The notes under the pieces are model-generated. The model made no database searches and had not been told where the DNA came from. It saw only the letters and a list, made by a program, of their open reading frames with translations. DNA of 7,046 bases. Source: Ectopseudomonas composti (GTDB lineage: Bacteria; Pseudomonadota; Gammaproteobacteria; Pseudomonadales; Pseudomonadaceae). The stretch covers positions 1 to 7,046 of the forward strand of contig CAMPIF010000224.1 in NCBI GenBank assembly GCA_946886245.1, read 5' to 3'. A program made the position numbers and the translations under genes. Shown here piece after piece: positions 6,460 through 7,046 of this stretch; position 1 is the stretch's first letter, and each line of letters opens with the position of its first letter.

Positions 6460-6600
6460 CACTTATGCGGGCACTTTCAGGGGCTTGGCCCTTGTGACGG
6501 CCGGGCGGGGAATGGGGGATACGAATGAGCAGTACGGCTACTCGAGCTGAATGGGTGCCAGTGTCAGGAGCTGACGCCTGGCGGGCCACCTGCAGATGCA

Positions 6601-6627
6601 GATCAGCCCGCTTGGCGAGGCCTGATC
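6601..6627 (-). terminator. Hairpin after the small exported protein gene (possible terminator)
   Basis: On the complement, GATCAGGCC and GGGCTGATC pair at eight of nine positions around a nine-base loop, starting eight bases after the stop codon at 6636. No T tract follows, so intrinsic termination is only possible; 3'-end protection is an alternative. Confidence 0.4.
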
Positions 6628-6635
6628 GTGGGGGC

Positions 6636-6872
6636 TCAGTGCTCGCCCTTCATCGCGCCACTGAGGCCGAACATCAGCACCAGCAGGTTGGCGTCCGGGG
6701 TTGCGGAGGGCTGCACCTGCTTGCGCAAAGGCGCGGTTGAGCAGGGTTGCACAGCGGTGCAGGCCTGCGCTTCCAGCACGCGCGGGCCGGGCTCCTGCCA
6801 GGCTGCGGCAGCGATTGCCGTTACGCTGAGTGCGAGGCCAAGGAACAAACCTCGTGCTATTTCTAATTTCAT
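6636..6872 (-). CDS. Small exported protein of unknown function
   Basis: A 78-residue protein not recognised. MKLEIARG is followed by the hydrophobic run LFLGLALSVTAIAAAA and then WQEPGP, a good Sec signal peptide with a probable signal peptidase I site after an Ala-x-Ala near residue 24. The mature part would be about 54 residues, with two Cys six residues apart (QACTAVQPCST) that could form a disulfide in the periplasm, a polar linker, and a hydrophobic C-terminal stretch (NLLVLMFGLSGAM) that might associate with the membrane. AAGGGG (6881-6886 on the complement) lies eight bases before the ATG; an in-frame start 19 codons upstream has no such support. It lies on the same strand as the carbonic anhydrase, 444 bases upstream, and is probably a separate transcript. 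Confidence 0.6.
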   Translation of the reverse strand: MKLEIARGLFLGLALSVTAIAAAAWQEPGPRVLEAQACTAVQPCSTAPLRKQVQPSATPDANLLVLMFGLSGAMKGEH

Positions 6873-7046
6873 TTTGCTAACCCCTTGAAAGCGCTGCCAA
6901 ACGCTGTTCGCTAAACCTAGATCACCCATTGCCTTGTCGTCGTCTCATGCGACGAACGGTCTTGGCGCGTAGCTGACACCAGCCGGGGCTGTGCTGGGAC
7001 ACGGGCCTTGTTGGGTGGTTCAACAATGGTGCGGGTAACGTATCGA

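Larger units (their letters stand above)
6192..6635. other. 444-base gap without a supported gene
   Basis: Nearest the carbonic anhydrase (about 6192-6320) is its 5' leader and presumed promoter, including the only AT-rich stretch of the area (6276-6300); no clear -35/-10 pair can be named. Then comes the inverted-repeat element at 6335-6459 with flanking direct repeats. The remaining 6472-6600 shows no convincing gene or RNA; a hairpin at 6601-6627 follows the small gene on the complement. Confidence 0.6.

Noticed and set aside
6525..6740. Plus-strand frame of 71 codons starting MSSTATRAEW with a GGGGGA upstream of the ATG
   Set aside because: The Shine-Dalgarno match is good, but the product becomes Arg/His-rich shadow sequence over the opposite-strand gene, has no recognisable domain, and the opposing frame has a signal peptide and its own ribosome binding site.
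6937..6955. TCGTCG/CGACGA six-bp inverted repeat upstream of the small exported protein gene
   Set aside because: Too short and in GC-rich DNA; could be an operator but nothing else supports it.
6917..7046. Minus-strand frame open from the window edge to a TAG at 6917-6919, possible C terminus of a gene
   Set aside because: Only 42 codons, no recognisable motif, and short open frames are common at this GC content; it cannot be judged without the flanking sequence.
7026..7046. ATG near the right edge that could begin a plus-strand gene
   Set aside because: No clear Shine-Dalgarno sequence and only seven codons visible.
1..7046. CRISPR array, tRNA, rRNA, prophage or toxin-antitoxin genes
   Set aside because: No regularly spaced repeats, no tRNA-like cloverleaf or rRNA sequence, and no matching proteins were seen on either strand.

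Overview
The window reads as chromosomal DNA of a high-GC gammaproteobacterium, most likely a Pseudomonas. The protein families, the gene pairings (an omega-amino acid:pyruvate aminotransferase with an MmsA-type dehydrogenase; a SulP carrier with a beta-carbonic anhydrase) and the GTAGGAGCGG...CCGCGA repeats all fit that genus. The species cannot be fixed from sequence alone; a P. mendocina/oleovorans-like lineage is only a guess.

Layout. (1) 1-2224, plus strand: the C-terminal part of a class III aminotransferase (bauA type), then a complete CoA-acylating semialdehyde dehydrogenase (mmsA/bauC type). Together they would turn beta-alanine or related omega-amino acids into a semialdehyde and then an acyl-CoA. 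An 81-bp element with perfect 15-bp terminal inverted repeats lies between them. (2) 2242-2275: a perfect 15-bp-stem hairpin that can terminate transcription from both sides. (3) 2347-2553, minus strand: a 68-residue outer-membrane-type lipoprotein with a coiled-coil tail. (4) 2731-3558, plus strand: a complete arylamine N-acetyltransferase. (5) 3559-3863: no gene, but two REP units and a second copy of the GTAGGGTGGA repeat family, between two converging genes. (6) 3864-6191, minus strand: a beta-carbonic anhydrase followed by a SulP/STAS anion carrier, probably one operon for bicarbonate uptake and CO2/bicarbonate interconversion. (7) 6192-6635: no convincing gene; it holds the likely promoter region of the carbonic anhydrase and a roughly 125-bp imperfect inverted-repeat element flanked by near-identical 11-12 bp direct repeats, which looks like a miniature transposable element. 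(8) 6636-6872, minus strand: a small exported protein of unknown function; the last 174 bases hold no gene I can support.

The protein-coding content is ordinary housekeeping and accessory metabolism. I found no evidence for a new multi-gene system. The parts least explained by known annotation are the short palindromic elements (at least three families in 7 kb) and the two small envelope proteins.
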